Shown one piece after another: positions 39,477 through 49,028 of a stretch of 64,000 nucleotides of DNA. Source of the stretch: Paenibacillus sabuli (lineage in GTDB: Bacteria > Bacillota > Bacilli > Paenibacillales > Paenibacillaceae); the NCBI RefSeq assembly GCF_014705605.1, contig NZ_JACXIZ010000012.1, positions 1-64,000 on the forward strand, in the 5' to 3' direction. Every line of letters starts with the position of its first letter. Positions within the stretch are counted from its first letter, which is position 1. Made by a program: the position numbers and the translations under genes. The notes beneath the pieces were generated by a model. That model searched no databases and had not been told where the DNA came from. It worked only from the letters and a program-made list of their open reading frames with translations.

Positions 39477-39786
39477 ACTTTACACCTCCTGTAGATTAAT
39501 CTGCATCCCGTAAAGCGTGATCCGTAGCCGAGTAAGGTGAAACGGCTATCGCCGTTTTTTTGACGGCGATGCGAATTTCGTTCCGAGAAAGTTAGACAAA
39601 TATAGGCGAAATCATATACATTCTATACTTTCATGAGAAAGGCCTTCGCGCAGATTCCGTGCGAAGGCCATGATTCCTTTATCCCGATCGCGGGATAACG
39701 TTATATCATAACACCTCGGTAGGAAATTAAGCCTTGCGGCACCTACTGTCTACGGCATGCATATTCAAGTGTTGGCGCAAGAAACC
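39477..39786 (-). promoter_or_regulatory. L10 leader (rplJ autoregulatory 5' region)
   Basis: On the minus strand the bases 39757-39712 contain AGACAGTAGGTGCCGCAAGG and TTCCTACCGAGGTG, the conserved core of the L10 leader that binds the L10-(L12) complex. A stem GGCCTTCGC/GCGAAGGCC at 39641-39669 followed by TTTCTC may act as the attenuator. Between it and rplJ, 39541-39570 holds two overlapping hairpins (AACGGC/GCCGTT and ATCGCCGT/ACGGCGAT) that cannot form together. The L10 core is a confident match; the switching role of the other hairpins is inference. Confidence 0.85.
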
Positions 39787-40479
39787 TTAACGGTAAACCG
39801 CCGTGCTCACGCGAGCGCTCGGCCCCATCGTCGAGGAAACTGCAATGTTTTTCAGGTAAATGCCTTTCGCAGCGGCCGGCTTCGCCCGGTTCAATGCATC
39901 AACCAACGTTTTGAGGTTCTCGTTGAGTTTGTCTGCATCAAACGACACTTTGCCGATCGGCGCGTGGATTTGACCTGCTTTGTCAAGGCGGTACTCGATT
40001 TTACCCGCTTTGATTTCCTGCACGGCTTTGGATACGTCAAACGTAACCGTGCCGGCTTTCGGGTTCGGCATAAGGCCTTTGCCGCCGAGGATCCGACCCA
40101 GCTTGCCCACTTCCGCCATCATGTCCGGCGTCGCGACGCAAACGTCGAATTCAAACCAGCCTTGTTGAATTTTGTTGATCATGTCCGCATCTCCGACGTA
40201 ATCCGCTCCGGCCGCTTCCGCTTCCTTCACTTTATCGCCTTTGGCAAATACGAGCACGCGTTTCGTTTTACCTGTGCCATGCGGCAGGACGACTACGCCG
40301 CGCACGGCTTGGTCTTGCTTGCGCGGGTCCACGCCGAGGCGTACTGCGACTTCGACGGACTCGTCGAATTTGGCCGATGCCGTCTTTTTCACAAGCTCGA
40401 TCGCCTGCAACGGCTCGTACGTCGCTTCGCTGTCAAATTGCTTGGCAGCGTCTTGGTACTTCTTGCCATGCTTAGCCAA
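39787..40479 (-). CDS. rplA: 50S ribosomal protein L1
   Basis: 230 residues. [20 protein letters not shown] and the segment [20 protein letters not shown] are diagnostic. L1 forms the mobile E-site stalk. Follows rplK after a 126-base gap that contains several short stems but no clear promoter. Confidence 0.98.
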   Translation of the reverse strand: MAKHGKKYQDAAKQFDSEATYEPLQAIELVKKTASAKFDESVEVAVRLGVDPRKQDQAVRGVVVLPHGTGKTKRVLVFAKGDKVKEAEAAGADYVGDADMINKIQQGWFEFDVCVATPDMMAEVGKLGRILGGKGLMPNPKAGTVTFDVSKAVQEIKAGKIEYRLDKAGQIHAPIGKVSFDADKLNENLKTLVDALNRAKPAAAKGIYLKNIAVSSTMGPSARVSTAVYR

Positions 40480-40605
40480 TTGTCTTCTCCTCCTTGTGTG
40501 GTACTAGCGGAAAATCCTCCGTTTCGGATGATCCTCCCACCTTCGCCCGGACGAATGTCCATGCGAGCGGAACGCATCATGCGTCCCTGCCGGCATAATG
40601 CCGGA

Positions 40606-41031
40606 TTAGTCGGTAACCGTGACGCCCATGCTGCGGGCCGTGCCCTCAATCATCAGCATCGCCGCTTCAACGGACGCTGCATTCAGATCGGGCATTTTTT
40701 GCTCGGCGATTTCGCGGATTTTTGCACGCGGAACCGAGGCAACTTTCTTTTTGTTCGGTTCGCCGGAGCCTTTTTCGATGCCGGCAGCTACGCGGAGCAG
40801 CACTGCGGCCGGAGGCGTCTTCGTCTCGAACGTGAACGAACGGTCCTCGAATACCGAGATGACGACCGGGATGACGAGACCTGCCTGATCGGCGGTACGC
40901 GCGTTGAACTCTTTACAGAACGCCATAATGTTGACGCCTGCTTGACCCAGCGCGGGACCGATAGGCGGTGCCGGATTCGCTTTGCCAGCCGGTACCTGCA
41001 GCTTCACCAATTTCATCACTTTTTTTGCCAT
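40606..41031 (-). CDS. rplK: 50S ribosomal protein L11
   Basis: 141 residues. [20 protein letters not shown] with [20 protein letters not shown] is typical; the C-terminal domain binds the GTPase centre of 23S rRNA and is needed for RelA activation and thiopeptide action. ATG 41031 follows AAGGAGGTGTG. Confidence 0.98.
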   Translation of the reverse strand: MAKKVMKLVKLQVPAGKANPAPPIGPALGQAGVNIMAFCKEFNARTADQAGLVIPVVISVFEDRSFTFETKTPPAAVLLRVAAGIEKGSGEPNKKKVASVPRAKIREIAEQKMPDLNAASVEAAMLMIEGTARSMGVTVTD

Positions 41032-41067
41032 GTTGCACACCTCCTTGCCCTAGAGTAAGGACTCGGG

Positions 41068-41601
41068 CTACACCTTTTCAACCTGGGTATAATCCAGTTC
41101 GACCGGCGTCTCCCTCCCGAACATGTTGACATGGACCTTCAGCTTGCTTTTGTCGAGCAGCACCTCTTCGACGGTGCCGACAAAGTTGGCAAAAGGCCCG
41201 ACCTTGACACGAACGGTTTCCTTCAGATCGAATTCCATGACCGGTTTTGGTTCTTCCATGCCCATATGCTTGAGAATCTGCTCGACCTCATCCGGCAGCA
41301 ACGCCGTCGGCTTGGAGCCGGAGCCGGTAGATCCGACAAACCCCGTCACACCGGGCGTATTGCGCACGACGTACCAGGAATCGTCCGTCTGGACCATCTC
41401 GACAAGCACATAGCCAGGGTAAACCTTGCGCATGACGGTTTTTTTCTTCCCGTCCTTGTTCACCAATTCTTCTTCCATCGGCACGAGCACGCGGAAAATC
41501 TTATCCTCCATGCCCATCGATTCTACGCGCTTTTCCAGATTGGCTTTCACCTTGTTCTCATATCCGGAATACGTATGCACGACATACCATCTTTTTTCCA
41601 T
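41068..41601 (-). CDS. nusG: transcription termination/antitermination factor NusG
   Basis: 177 residues: NGN domain ([20 protein letters not shown]) and C-terminal KOW domain ([20 protein letters not shown]). Couples RNA polymerase to pausing, Rho or ribosomes. Lies between secE and rplK as in B. subtilis. Confidence 0.97.
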   Translation of the reverse strand: MEKRWYVVHTYSGYENKVKANLEKRVESMGMEDKIFRVLVPMEEELVNKDGKKKTVMRKVYPGYVLVEMVQTDDSWYVVRNTPGVTGFVGSTGSGSKPTALLPDEVEQILKHMGMEEPKPVMEFDLKETVRVKVGPFANFVGTVEEVLLDKSKLKVHVNMFGRETPVELDYTQVEKV

Positions 41602-41624
41602 AACAAGCCACCTTTGGACCCTTC

Positions 41625-41834
41625 TTAAACAATCAGTTCGACCAGTTCCGAGATCCCGATGTCAAGAAGCCAGAAGTAAATCGTCACAAACACAATCGTC
41701 ACCATAACGACGATTGTATAGCTTGTCAGTTCCTTGCGCGTGGGCCAACGCACCTTCTTGAGCTCCGCCCAGCTGTCCGCAAAGAAAGCGAAGGCCGAGC
41801 CAAAGCCCTGCTTCATCCTCGACAAAATCGCCAC
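41625..41834 (-). CDS. secE: preprotein translocase subunit SecE
   Basis: 69 residues with one membrane helix near the C-terminus (YTIVVMVTIVFVTIYFWLLD) preceded by the amphipathic segment with SWAELKKVRWPTRKEL, the SecE signature. I chose GTG 41834 because GGAGG is seven bases upstream; GTG 41840 is too close to it. Confidence 0.95.
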   Translation of the reverse strand: MAILSRMKQGFGSAFAFFADSWAELKKVRWPTRKELTSYTIVVMVTIVFVTIYFWLLDIGISELVELIV

Positions 41835-41855
41835 GTCCACACCTCCATTACACTA

Positions 41856-42005
41856 CTATCGGGTCTCGCGATGAGGAGTATGCTCGTTGCAAAACTTGCA
41901 GAACTTCTTCATCTCGATGCGGTCGGGGTGATTCCGTTTGTTCTTGTTGGTCGTGTAGTTTCTCTGTTTGCAGTTCGTGCAAGCCAACGTAATGATTACC
42001 CGCAT
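41856..42005 (-). CDS. rpmG: 50S ribosomal protein L33 (zinc form)
   Basis: A 49-residue protein, [20 protein letters not shown] with CTNC and CKFC pairs that bind zinc and the end [11 protein letters not shown] 42005 follows CGGGAGGTGTAC. First gene of the rpmG-secE-nusG group, the standard order in Bacillota. Confidence 0.97.
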   Translation of the reverse strand: MRVIITLACTNCKQRNYTTNKNKRNHPDRIEMKKFCKFCNEHTPHRETR

Positions 42006-42090
42006 TGATGTACACCTCCCGGACTAACCTATTCGTCGCACACGGGTAGCGATGCATATACCGTACGCAATTTTAAGGCCTACCTAAAAC

Positions 42091-42119
42091 ACTTTAGCAC
42101 ACGCGATATTGGGTGTCAA
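42091..42119 (-). promoter_or_regulatory. promoter of rpmG-secE-nusG
   Basis: On the minus strand TTGACA at 42119-42114 and TAAAGT at 42096-42091 with a 17-base spacer. About 80 bases before the rpmG start. Confidence 0.8.
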
Positions 42120-42276
42120 CGAAATTTATTGATGGACGGACGGCTGGAACGCGGGCAGCGCGCTGTCTGAGGGAACCATCGGGATCGAGACGGTCTTTTT
42201 CATTGTTGCCAGTCCGCGCCGCTTTCAAACCGCGTGTGGGGCAGTTGATTTGTAAGCGTTATCAATTCCGACGGTG

Positions 42277-42298
42277 AAAAAAGACTCGCCAAGGAGCC
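42277..42298 (-). terminator. candidate terminator after sigH
   Basis: GGCTC and GAGTC pair across a six-base loop (one G-U pair) and are followed by TTTTTT on the minus strand, 23 bases past the sigH stop. The stem is short, so efficiency is uncertain. Confidence 0.5.
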
Positions 42299-42320
42299 TT
42301 CATGGACGCTGCCGCTGCCG

Positions 42321-42971
42321 TTAACCGCTGATATCCCGCACTTCCAAATACCGCTCCAGCTTGCGCTTTACGCGTTGAAGGGCATTGTCGATCGACTTCA
42401 CATGACGACTTAGATCCACTGCAATCTCTTGATATGATCGTCCGTCCAGATACAACATGAGCACCTTGCGCTCCAAGTCGCTCAATATCTCGGACATCTT
42501 GTCCTCGAGTCCGACAAATTCCTCTTGGTTGATAATCAATTCTTCCGGGTCCGACACCCGCGAGCCGCAGATGACGTCCAGCAGCGTGCGGTCCGAATCT
42601 TCGTCGTAGATCGGCTTGTCCAGGGACACATAAGAATTGAGAGGAATATGCTTTTGCCTGGTGGCGGTTTTGATCGCGGTAATGATTTGTCTGGTGATGC
42701 ACAACTCGGCGAATGCCTTGAAGGAGGCCAGCTTGTCCCCTTTGAAATCGCGAATCGACTTGTACAAGCCGATCATGCCTTCCTGCACAATATCCTCGCG
42801 GTCTGCCCCGATCAAAAAATAGGAGCGGGCTTTGGCGCGTACAAAGTTTCTGTACTTGTTGATCAGATACTCCAAAGCTTCTCCGTCGCCTTCGCGGACC
42901 GCATCCACTACGTCTTCGTCCGTCCTGCAGTCGTAGCCGTGCAATAACATATCTTTGAGGTCGATGCTCAA
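42321..42971 (-). CDS. sigH: RNA polymerase sigma-H factor
   Basis: 216 residues. Region 2 shows YRNFVRAKARSYFLIGADRE and DIVQEGMIGLYKSIRDFKGD, nearly identical to B. subtilis SigH; region 4 ends with DLSRHVKSIDNALQRVKRKL. SigH starts the sporulation and competence programme. I chose TTG 42971 because GGGGGGAAT lies just upstream; the frame extends 16 codons further without support. A sigma-A type promoter lies at 43040-43069. Confidence 0.96.
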   Translation of the reverse strand: MSIDLKDMLLHGYDCRTDEDVVDAVREGDGEALEYLINKYRNFVRAKARSYFLIGADREDIVQEGMIGLYKSIRDFKGDKLASFKAFAELCITRQIITAIKTATRQKHIPLNSYVSLDKPIYDEDSDRTLLDVICGSRVSDPEELIINQEEFVGLEDKMSEILSDLERKVLMLYLDGRSYQEIAVDLSRHVKSIDNALQRVKRKLERYLEVRDISG

Positions 42972-43039
42972 GATTATTCCCCCCGGCCTGCTTAGGCGTA
43001 CATTGCTAGATTCCGGCATAGTCGCTGAAACATAGAATC

Positions 43040-43069
43040 AGTATACATTATGTAATCTGACACCGTCAA
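43040..43069 (-). promoter_or_regulatory. sigH promoter
   Basis: On the minus strand TTGACG at 43069-43064 and TATACT at 43045-43040 with an 18-base spacer, a sigma-A type promoter. In B. subtilis sigH is also repressed by AbrB; no site could be assigned by eye. Confidence 0.7.
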
Positions 43070-43106
43070 CAACGACTGTAATTGCGCGGGCTGCCTTCGC
43101 GACGCT

Positions 43107-43649
43107 TCAGTCCTCGCCTCGCCGCATCCGCTCCAAGCGCTCGCGGACGCTGTCGCCGAGCTTGCTGTCCAGCGGATTCCGCCTGGCCTGCGCCCGTTGC
43201 TCGGCCTCCACCTGGCGCTCGATGGCGCGCCGATTCTGCTGAATGCCGATCAGCAGCTCGCGGGCGGAGATGCGCAGCGCCCCCTTGCCGAATGCGACAT
43301 GCTGCTCGACAAGATCCGACGTGGCCACGTAAATGGCCCGGCTGCGCCGGGCCATCGCGATGACCTGGCGCTCAATGCATTCGTCCGCCGTCTCCTTTTC
43401 CTTCGTGTAGAGCACGGTGAGCTTGTGCTGACGAAACGTCTTGCCCAGCCCCGGCACCTGGTGCGCGTCAAAAATGACGATGACCTCCATGCCGGTGAAA
43501 CCCTGATAGTCGGCGAGCAGATCGAGCAGGCGGTCGCGCGCCTCCTCCAGCCCCAGCTCTTTGAGCCGCTGCAGCTCCGGCCATGCGCCGATGATGTTGT
43601 AGCCGTCCACCAGCAGCACATCGCCATGGCCGCCGCGACGCCCGGTCAT
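43107..43649 (-). CDS. NYN-domain RNase-like protein YacP/Rae1 family
   Basis: 180 residues. DVLLVDGYNIIGAWPELQRL near the N-terminus and YVATSDLVEQHVAFGKGA are conserved in the NYN/PIN-like YacP family; B. subtilis Rae1 (YacP) is a ribosome-associated endonuclease that cuts mRNA in the A site. Start ATG 43649 overlaps the rlmB stop (ATGA), so the longer frame inside rlmB was rejected. Last gene of the cysE operon. Confidence 0.9.
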   Translation of the reverse strand: MTGRRGGHGDVLLVDGYNIIGAWPELQRLKELGLEEARDRLLDLLADYQGFTGMEVIVIFDAHQVPGLGKTFRQHKLTVLYTKEKETADECIERQVIAMARRSRAIYVATSDLVEQHVAFGKGALRISARELLIGIQQNRRAIERQVEAEQRAQARRNPLDSKLGDSVRERLERMRRGED

Positions 43650-44416
43650 CCTTGGCCGCTCGCGGCCGCTGCCTCGCGCTGGCGGAGCGCCTCGTACATC
43701 AGCACGCCGGCCGCGACCGAAGCGTTCAGCGAATTGAGCCGCCCCCGCATCGGCAGCCGCACGAGGAAGTCGCATTTTTCCCGAATCAATCGGCCAAGCC
43801 CCTTACTCTCGCTGCCGATCACGATCGCCAGCGGCAGCTGCAGATCGGTCTGATAGACATTCTGCGGCGCGGTTGCATCCGCCCCTGCAATCCACACCCC
43901 GTCCTGCTTAAGCCGTTCGATCGTCTGCACGAGATTCGTGACGCGGGCGACGGGCACGTGCTCCGCGGCACCGGCCGATGTTTTGAGTGTCGTCGCGGTC
44001 AGCATCGCCGAGCGCCGTTTCGGAATGATGACGCCGTGCACGCCGGTGCATTCGGCAGTCCGAATAATCGAACCCAGATTGTGCGGATCCTCGATCTCGT
44101 CGAGGACGAGCAGCAGCGGGGTCTCTCCGCGCGACTGGGCGCGCGCGAGCAGTTCATCCACCTCCGCATAGCGGTACGGCGCCGCTTGCGCCAGCACCCC
44201 TTGATGCTGAATGCCGGGCGCCAGCTGATCCAGCTTGCGCTTGTCCACCTGCTGCACGACGATGCCTTGCTTTTTGGCTTCGCCGAGCAGGGGCTGCATG
44301 TTTTTTTGTGCACCTTCGGCTACCCATAGCTTGTTGATCTCCCGGCCGGAGCGCAACGCCTCCAGGACCGGGTGCTTCCCCGCAATCCATTCCTCCCGGT
44401 TATCGTGATCGCTCAC
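43646..44416 (-). CDS. rlmB: 23S rRNA (guanosine-2'-O)-methyltransferase, SpoU/TrmH family
   Basis: 256 residues. N-terminal RNA-binding domain (IAGKHPVLEALRSGREINKL) and SpoU knot domain with DPHNLGSIIRTAECTGV, IVIGSESKGLGRLIREKCD and PMRGRLNSLNASVAAGV. Likely methylates G2251-equivalent of 23S rRNA, though some family members act on tRNA. Starts with GTG overlapping the mrnC stop and ends overlapping yacP. Confidence 0.92.
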   Translation of the reverse strand: MSDHDNREEWIAGKHPVLEALRSGREINKLWVAEGAQKNMQPLLGEAKKQGIVVQQVDKRKLDQLAPGIQHQGVLAQAAPYRYAEVDELLARAQSRGETPLLLVLDEIEDPHNLGSIIRTAECTGVHGVIIPKRRSAMLTATTLKTSAGAAEHVPVARVTNLVQTIERLKQDGVWIAGADATAPQNVYQTDLQLPLAIVIGSESKGLGRLIREKCDFLVRLPMRGRLNSLNASVAAGVLMYEALRQREAAAASGQG

Positions 44417-44892
44417 CTTTCATCCTCCTTCTCGGGCTGCTCGCCGGCAAAGGCCAGCTCCAGCAGCTCGTGCAGCCGCTCGCTGCGCTTATGATAATAC
44501 AAATAGCCCACCAGGCATTCTAGCCCCGTTGCCAGACGGTACGCCGCGGGATCCGCGTTTTTGGTCGGCCCGCCGCTTTTGGCATTACGGCCGCGTCGCA
44601 CCAGGTCCGCCTCCTCCTCCGTCAGCAGCGGCTGCCAGCGCCGCAGCAGCTCGGCCTGGGCCTTCGCCGAGACATAGCTTGTCGCCTGACGATGCAGCTC
44701 ATGCAGCCGATGGTTGGCCCTGGAAAGCAGATATTGACGGACCAGCAATTCGAATACCGCGTCGCCCAGATAAGCCAGGGCCACCGGATTCATGTGCTCG
44801 GGCGGCTTACCCGGGTCGTAGTGCCACAGCCCCCGCCCCGACTCATCAGGCGCAGCGCCGGCATGCTCGCCGCCGGTTTGCCTCACTGTCAT
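44413..44892 (-). CDS. mrnC: Mini-ribonuclease III
   Basis: 159 residues: an RNase III catalytic domain without a dsRNA-binding domain (NPVALAYLGDAVFELLVRQY, with the catalytic Asp in LGDA). Mini-III trims 23S rRNA ends in Bacillota. ATG 44892 overlaps the cysS stop (ATGA); the N-terminal 35 residues are a low-similarity extension. A GTG at 44904 is an alternative start. Confidence 0.93.
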   Translation of the reverse strand: MTVRQTGGEHAGAAPDESGRGLWHYDPGKPPEHMNPVALAYLGDAVFELLVRQYLLSRANHRLHELHRQATSYVSAKAQAELLRRWQPLLTEEEADLVRRGRNAKSGGPTKNADPAAYRLATGLECLVGYLYYHKRSERLHELLELAFAGEQPEKEDER

Positions 44893-46307
44893 TTGCGCCG
44901 CCACCTCAGCCCTTGCGGCGTATCTTCCAGGACGATGCCTTGCGCAGTCAGCAGATCCCGTATTTCATCGGCGCGGGCCCAATTTTTGGCCTTGCGGGCG
45001 GCCGCGCGCTCCTCGAGCAGTTGCTCGACGTGCGCGTCTGCCAATTCCGCTGTCTCGGCGACAGGCAGCAGGCCGAGCACGTCGTCGAGCTCGCCCAGCA
45101 ACTCGAGCAGCGCCTGCAGCGCTTCCCCGCGGACTGCGTCGCGCTGCAGGTACTGATTGGCCTCGCTGACCAGCTCGAACAACACGGTAATGGCGTCCGG
45201 CGTGGCAAAATCGTCGCGCATCCGTTCGTGGAAGCGCGTCCTCAGCGCCGCGAGCCGCGGTCCGAGCGCGGCCTCGGCCTCGCCCGAAGGCTGCAGCGGC
45301 TCCGGCGGCAACGCACCGAGACGGTGACGCAAATTGTCGGCGCAATTGCGGATTCGTTCGACGCTGTTCTCCGCTTGCGCAACCGTGTCGGCACTGAAAT
45401 TAAGCGGGCTGCGATAGTGCGTCGCCAGCATGAAGTAACGCACGGCGCGCGGATTGACCCGCTTCAGCAGCTCCTGCACGGTGATGCCGTTGCCGAGCGA
45501 TTTCGACATTTTCTCGTTGTTGATGTGAATGTAGCCGTTGTGCATCCAATAGTTGGCCAGCGGCCGGCCGGTGAGCGCCTCGGATTGTGCCACCTCGCAC
45601 TCGTGATGCGGGAAGGTCAGATCATGCCCGCCGCCATGAATATCCAGCGTATCGCCGAGGTAGACCCGGGCCATCGCCGAGCACTCGATGTGCCAGCCCG
45701 GCCGCCCTTCGCCCCACGGACTGTCCCATTTGATCTCACCCGGCTTGGCGCCCTTCCACAGCACGAAGTCCTGAGCGTCCTGCTTGCGCGCGTCGACGCC
45801 GATCCGGATTCCGAACTGCAGCTCCTCCAGGTTCTGGTGCGACAGCTTGCCGTAGTCGTCGAATCGGGCTGTGCGGAAGTACACGTCCCCGCCGCTCGGG
45901 TACGCGAAGCCCTTGTCGACGAGCCCCTGGATGAAGCCGACAATCTCGTCGATATGCTCGGTGACGCGGGGATTGCGCGTTGCCGGCCGCACGCCGAGCG
46001 CCTCGATGTCCGAGTTGAAGGCGTCGATATATTTCTCCGCCACCTCCGGCACCGTCATGCCGGTCTGCTCGGCCTTGCGGATCAGCTTGTCGTCGACGTC
46101 CGTGAAGTTGACGATATAATCGACATCCAGCCCCGTCGCTTCCAGATAACGGCGCACGACGTCGAAAAAAATGACCGGCCGCGCGTTGCCGATATGAATG
46201 TAGTCATACACCGTCGGCCCGCAGACGTACATTTTGACCCGGCCCGCCTCCTGCGGCACAAAAGCTTCTTTTTCACGCGATAGCGTATTGTAAATGTGCA
46301 CTGTCAT
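44889..46307 (-). CDS. cysS: cysteinyl-tRNA synthetase
   Basis: 472 residues. HIGN in [16 protein letters not shown] near residue 35 and KMSKS near 268 are the class I signatures. Zinc ligands are visible at CGPTVYD (28), GWHIECSAM (near 209) and [19 protein letters not shown] (near 235). Start overlaps the cysE stop (ATGA). Controlled, with cysE, by the Cys T-box upstream. Confidence 0.97.
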   Translation of the reverse strand: MTVHIYNTLSREKEAFVPQEAGRVKMYVCGPTVYDYIHIGNARPVIFFDVVRRYLEATGLDVDYIVNFTDVDDKLIRKAEQTGMTVPEVAEKYIDAFNSDIEALGVRPATRNPRVTEHIDEIVGFIQGLVDKGFAYPSGGDVYFRTARFDDYGKLSHQNLEELQFGIRIGVDARKQDAQDFVLWKGAKPGEIKWDSPWGEGRPGWHIECSAMARVYLGDTLDIHGGGHDLTFPHHECEVAQSEALTGRPLANYWMHNGYIHINNEKMSKSLGNGITVQELLKRVNPRAVRYFMLATHYRSPLNFSADTVAQAENSVERIRNCADNLRHRLGALPPEPLQPSGEAEAALGPRLAALRTRFHERMRDDFATPDAITVLFELVSEANQYLQRDAVRGEALQALLELLGELDDVLGLLPVAETAELADAHVEQLLEERAAARKAKNWARADEIRDLLTAQGIVLEDTPQGLRWRRK

Positions 46308-46996
46308 TGTCCTTTTTCGCCTCCGTATCCTACCGGTTGCCTGCCGTCTGCCGACTCGGCGGCGCGGCGGGTGCGCTCCAGCTCCGCCTTGAGCGCGTCG
46401 ATCTCGCGCTGCATCGTCCGAAACATCTCGATGATCGGATCCGGCAGCTTCGTATGGTCAAGCCGATCTCCCACCCGCTGCCCGTTCGTTTTGACGATCC
46501 GTCCCGGAATGCCCACGACCGTGCTGCCGTCCGGCACCGGTCGCAGCACGACCGAATTGGCGCCGATATTGCAATTGTCCCCCACCCGGAACGAGCCGAG
46601 CACCTTCGCCCCCGAGGCGATGACGACGTTGTTGCCGATCGTCGGATGCCGCTTGCCCTTCTCCTTGCCGGTCCCGCCCAGCGTCACGCCCTGGTAGATC
46701 ACCACGTCATCGCCGATCTCGCAGGTTTCGCCGATGACCACGCCCATGCCGTGGTCGATGAACAGACGGCTGCCGATGCGGGCGCCGGGATGAATCTCGA
46801 TCCCCGTGAAGAAGCGGCTCACCTGCGCGATCATGCGCGCCAGTGTGAACCAGCGCTTGCGGAACAAGGCATGCGCGATGCGATGCGCCCAGATCGCGTG
46901 CAGGCCCGAGTAGGTGAAGACGACCTCGAACACGCTGCGCGCGGCCGGATCGTTTTCGAACACGGCGCGAATATCCGATTTGAAATGGCTGCCCAT
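46304..46996 (-). CDS. cysE: serine O-acetyltransferase
   Basis: 230 residues. Makes O-acetylserine, the carbon skeleton for cysteine. [20 protein letters not shown] and the hexapeptide left-handed helix with [31 protein letters not shown] are typical. ATG 46996 has AGAGGGGGGGC upstream; the open frame begins inside the T-box terminator and was trimmed. The C-terminal helix ([20 protein letters not shown]) resembles other Gram-positive CysE tails. Confidence 0.95.
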   Translation of the reverse strand: MGSHFKSDIRAVFENDPAARSVFEVVFTYSGLHAIWAHRIAHALFRKRWFTLARMIAQVSRFFTGIEIHPGARIGSRLFIDHGMGVVIGETCEIGDDVVIYQGVTLGGTGKEKGKRHPTIGNNVVIASGAKVLGSFRVGDNCNIGANSVVLRPVPDGSTVVGIPGRIVKTNGQRVGDRLDHTKLPDPIIEMFRTMQREIDALKAELERTRRAAESADGRQPVGYGGEKGQ

Positions 46997-47054
46997 CGTT
47001 GCCCCCCCTCTTGCGGCTGCGCTCCGGCCGTGACGGCGGCGGTGCGCCCGCAAT

Positions 47055-47404
47055 CAAAAAAATCCCTGCAGCTCGCTGGCTGCAGAGACGTAGTATACGC
47101 GGTCCCACTCTGCTTGGCGCCGCTGCCCGGACGACAGCCGGCACCCACTCTGACTAAGCCCTTAACGCGGGCACACGGTGCCGCCTACCCCAGGCAGCCG
47201 GACCGTCGCTTCGCGCGCGGCTTGCCGCGCGAAGCGCCTTCCGTGCCGCTGGCTCGGAGCACGGCTCCCAGGCGCAACGTGCCGCATGCGGGACAAGACA
47301 ATTCTCAGCCATTCGCGCCGCCCGAGTACGAGCGGCGCGTAGATTGTCTTCTCTGGTTGTTCCGCTTCAGAGCTGCACGCTCCTGTTCAACGCCGTTTCT
47401 TATG
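47055..47404 (-). promoter_or_regulatory. T-box leader (tRNA-Cys) of the cysE operon
   Basis: The minus strand shows the T-box sequence AGAGTGGGACCGCG (about 47112-47099) followed by the terminator stem CTGCAGCCAGCGAGCTGCAG (47085-47066) and TTTTTTT. Upstream, stem I can be followed: GCGGAACAA pairs with TTGTCCCGC and GACAAT with ATTGTC, and directly after the upper stem lies the bulged codon TGC at 47286-47284, a cysteine specifier. Uncharged tRNA-Cys should stabilise the antiterminator and let transcription enter cysE-cysS-mrnC-rlmB-yacP. B. subtilis has an equivalent Cys T-box before cysE. This occupies most of the 534-base gap between cysE and gltX. Confidence 0.92.
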
Positions 47405-47410
47405 CTATCC

Positions 47411-47439
47411 AGTATACGCCGCGGCGCCGCGCTTGACAA
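47411..47439 (-). promoter_or_regulatory. promoter of the T-box / cysE operon
   Basis: On the minus strand TTGTCA at 47439-47434 and TATACT at 47416-47411, spacer 17, all in very GC-rich surroundings. Transcription should start near 47404, just above the T-box stem I. Confidence 0.75.
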
Positions 47440-47530
47440 GGCGCGGCAGCCTACGTGGTTTTCCAACGCATTTTCGGCCACCCCGGCACTTTTCCACTAT
47501 GCTTCCAGACGCCCGCCGGGGATGTCCGGC

Positions 47531-48988
47531 TCAGGCCAGTCGGGCGCGCAGCCGGGCCGCGACCTTGTCCGCGCCCAGCAGCGCGATGGTCCGGTTCAGA
47601 TCCGGCCCGTGCGTCTGACCGGTCACGGCGGCGCGGATCGGCATGAACAATTGCTTGCCCTTGCAGCCGGTTTCCTTCTGCACCGTCTTGACCATCGCCT
47701 TCACATCGCCCTCGGCCAGCGCCGTCGCCTGCTCGATCTGCGCCAGGAAGGCGCGCAGCACCTGCGGTACCTGCTCCTCGCCCAGCACCTCGCGCGCTTC
47801 GGGCTCGTCTGTCGTCTCCGCCGCGAAGAACAGCGCCGTCAGCGGCACGATGTCGGCCGCGCAGCGCAGCTTGTCCTGATACAGCGCCACCAGCTCGTCC
47901 GTCCACGCCCGCTGCCCGGCATCCTGCTCCGCGCCGATCCGGCCGGCACGCTGCAGATGCGGCCGGCACAGCTCGGCGATGCGCAGCGGATCGGCGGCCT
48001 TGATGTATTCGCCGTTCATCCAGGCCAGCTTGTTCGTATCGAATACCGCCGGGCTCTTGCTCAGGCGGGCCGCGTCGAAGGCCTGCACCAGCTCCTCGCG
48101 CGTGAAGACCTCCTGCTCGCCCTCCGGCGACCAGCCGAGCAGCGCGATGAAGTTGAACAGCGCCTCCGGCAGATAGCCCAGTTCGTCGTACTGCTCGATG
48201 AACTGGATGATCGATTCGTCGCGCTTGCTGAGCTTTTTACGCTGCTCGTTGACGATCAGCGTCATGTGGCCGTAGCGCGGCGGCTCCCAGCCCAGCGCCT
48301 CGTAGATCATGAGCTGCCGGGGCGTATTCGTGATGTGATCCTCGCCGCGCAGCACGTGTGAAATCTTCATATGATGATCGTCGACCGCCACCGCGAAGTT
48401 GTACGTCGGGATGCCGTCCTTCTTGACGATGACGAAGTCGCCGAATTCGCCGGCCTCGAAGCGGATCGTACCCTTGACCATGTCGTCGAAGGCGTACGCC
48501 TTGCCGTCGGGCACGCGGAAGCGGATGCTCGGCACTCGTCCTTCGGCTTCATACGCCGTCCGCTGCTCGTCGCTCAGATTGCGGTGCGCGCCGGAATAGC
48601 GCGGCGTCTCGCCGCGGGCGAGCTGCGCCTCGCGCTCTTGCTCGAGCTCCTCCTCCGTGCAGTAGCAGCGGTAGGCCAGGCCCCGCTCCAGCAGCTCTTC
48701 GTAGCTGGCCCGGTATAGCTCGAGCCGCTCGGTCTGGCGGTACGGGCCGTAGCCGCCGCCGATATCGATGCTCTCGTCCCAATCGATGCCGAGCCATTTC
48801 AGATAGGCCAGCTGATTCTCCTCGCCGCCGGCGACATTGCGCTTTGTATCTGTATCCTCGATTCGCACGATGAAGCGCCCGCCCTGGCTGCGAGCGAACA
48901 AATAATTGAATAAGGCCGTTCTTGCATTGCCGATATGCAGATGCCCTGTAGGGGACGGTGCATAGCGCACACGCACGTCATTGCTCAT
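47531..48988 (-). CDS. gltX: glutamyl-tRNA synthetase
   Basis: 485 residues. HIGH-type motif [19 protein letters not shown] at residues 12-30 and KLSKRDES near 243. A discriminating or non-discriminating type cannot be told by eye; in Bacillota GltX usually charges tRNA-Glu and tRNA-Gln. Follows ispDF by 40 bases without a terminator. Confidence 0.97.
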   Translation of the reverse strand: MSNDVRVRYAPSPTGHLHIGNARTALFNYLFARSQGGRFIVRIEDTDTKRNVAGGEENQLAYLKWLGIDWDESIDIGGGYGPYRQTERLELYRASYEELLERGLAYRCYCTEEELEQEREAQLARGETPRYSGAHRNLSDEQRTAYEAEGRVPSIRFRVPDGKAYAFDDMVKGTIRFEAGEFGDFVIVKKDGIPTYNFAVAVDDHHMKISHVLRGEDHITNTPRQLMIYEALGWEPPRYGHMTLIVNEQRKKLSKRDESIIQFIEQYDELGYLPEALFNFIALLGWSPEGEQEVFTREELVQAFDAARLSKSPAVFDTNKLAWMNGEYIKAADPLRIAELCRPHLQRAGRIGAEQDAGQRAWTDELVALYQDKLRCAADIVPLTALFFAAETTDEPEAREVLGEEQVPQVLRAFLAQIEQATALAEGDVKAMVKTVQKETGCKGKQLFMPIRAAVTGQTHGPDLNRTIALLGADKVAARLRARLA

Positions 48989-49028
48989 CGCTTGTCTTTC
49001 CTCCCGCTCTCCTCAAGTTTGCTCCCCA

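Noticed and set aside
46997-47053. N-terminal extension of cysE
   Set aside because: It begins inside the T-box terminator stem region; the ATG at 46996 has a proper ribosome binding site.
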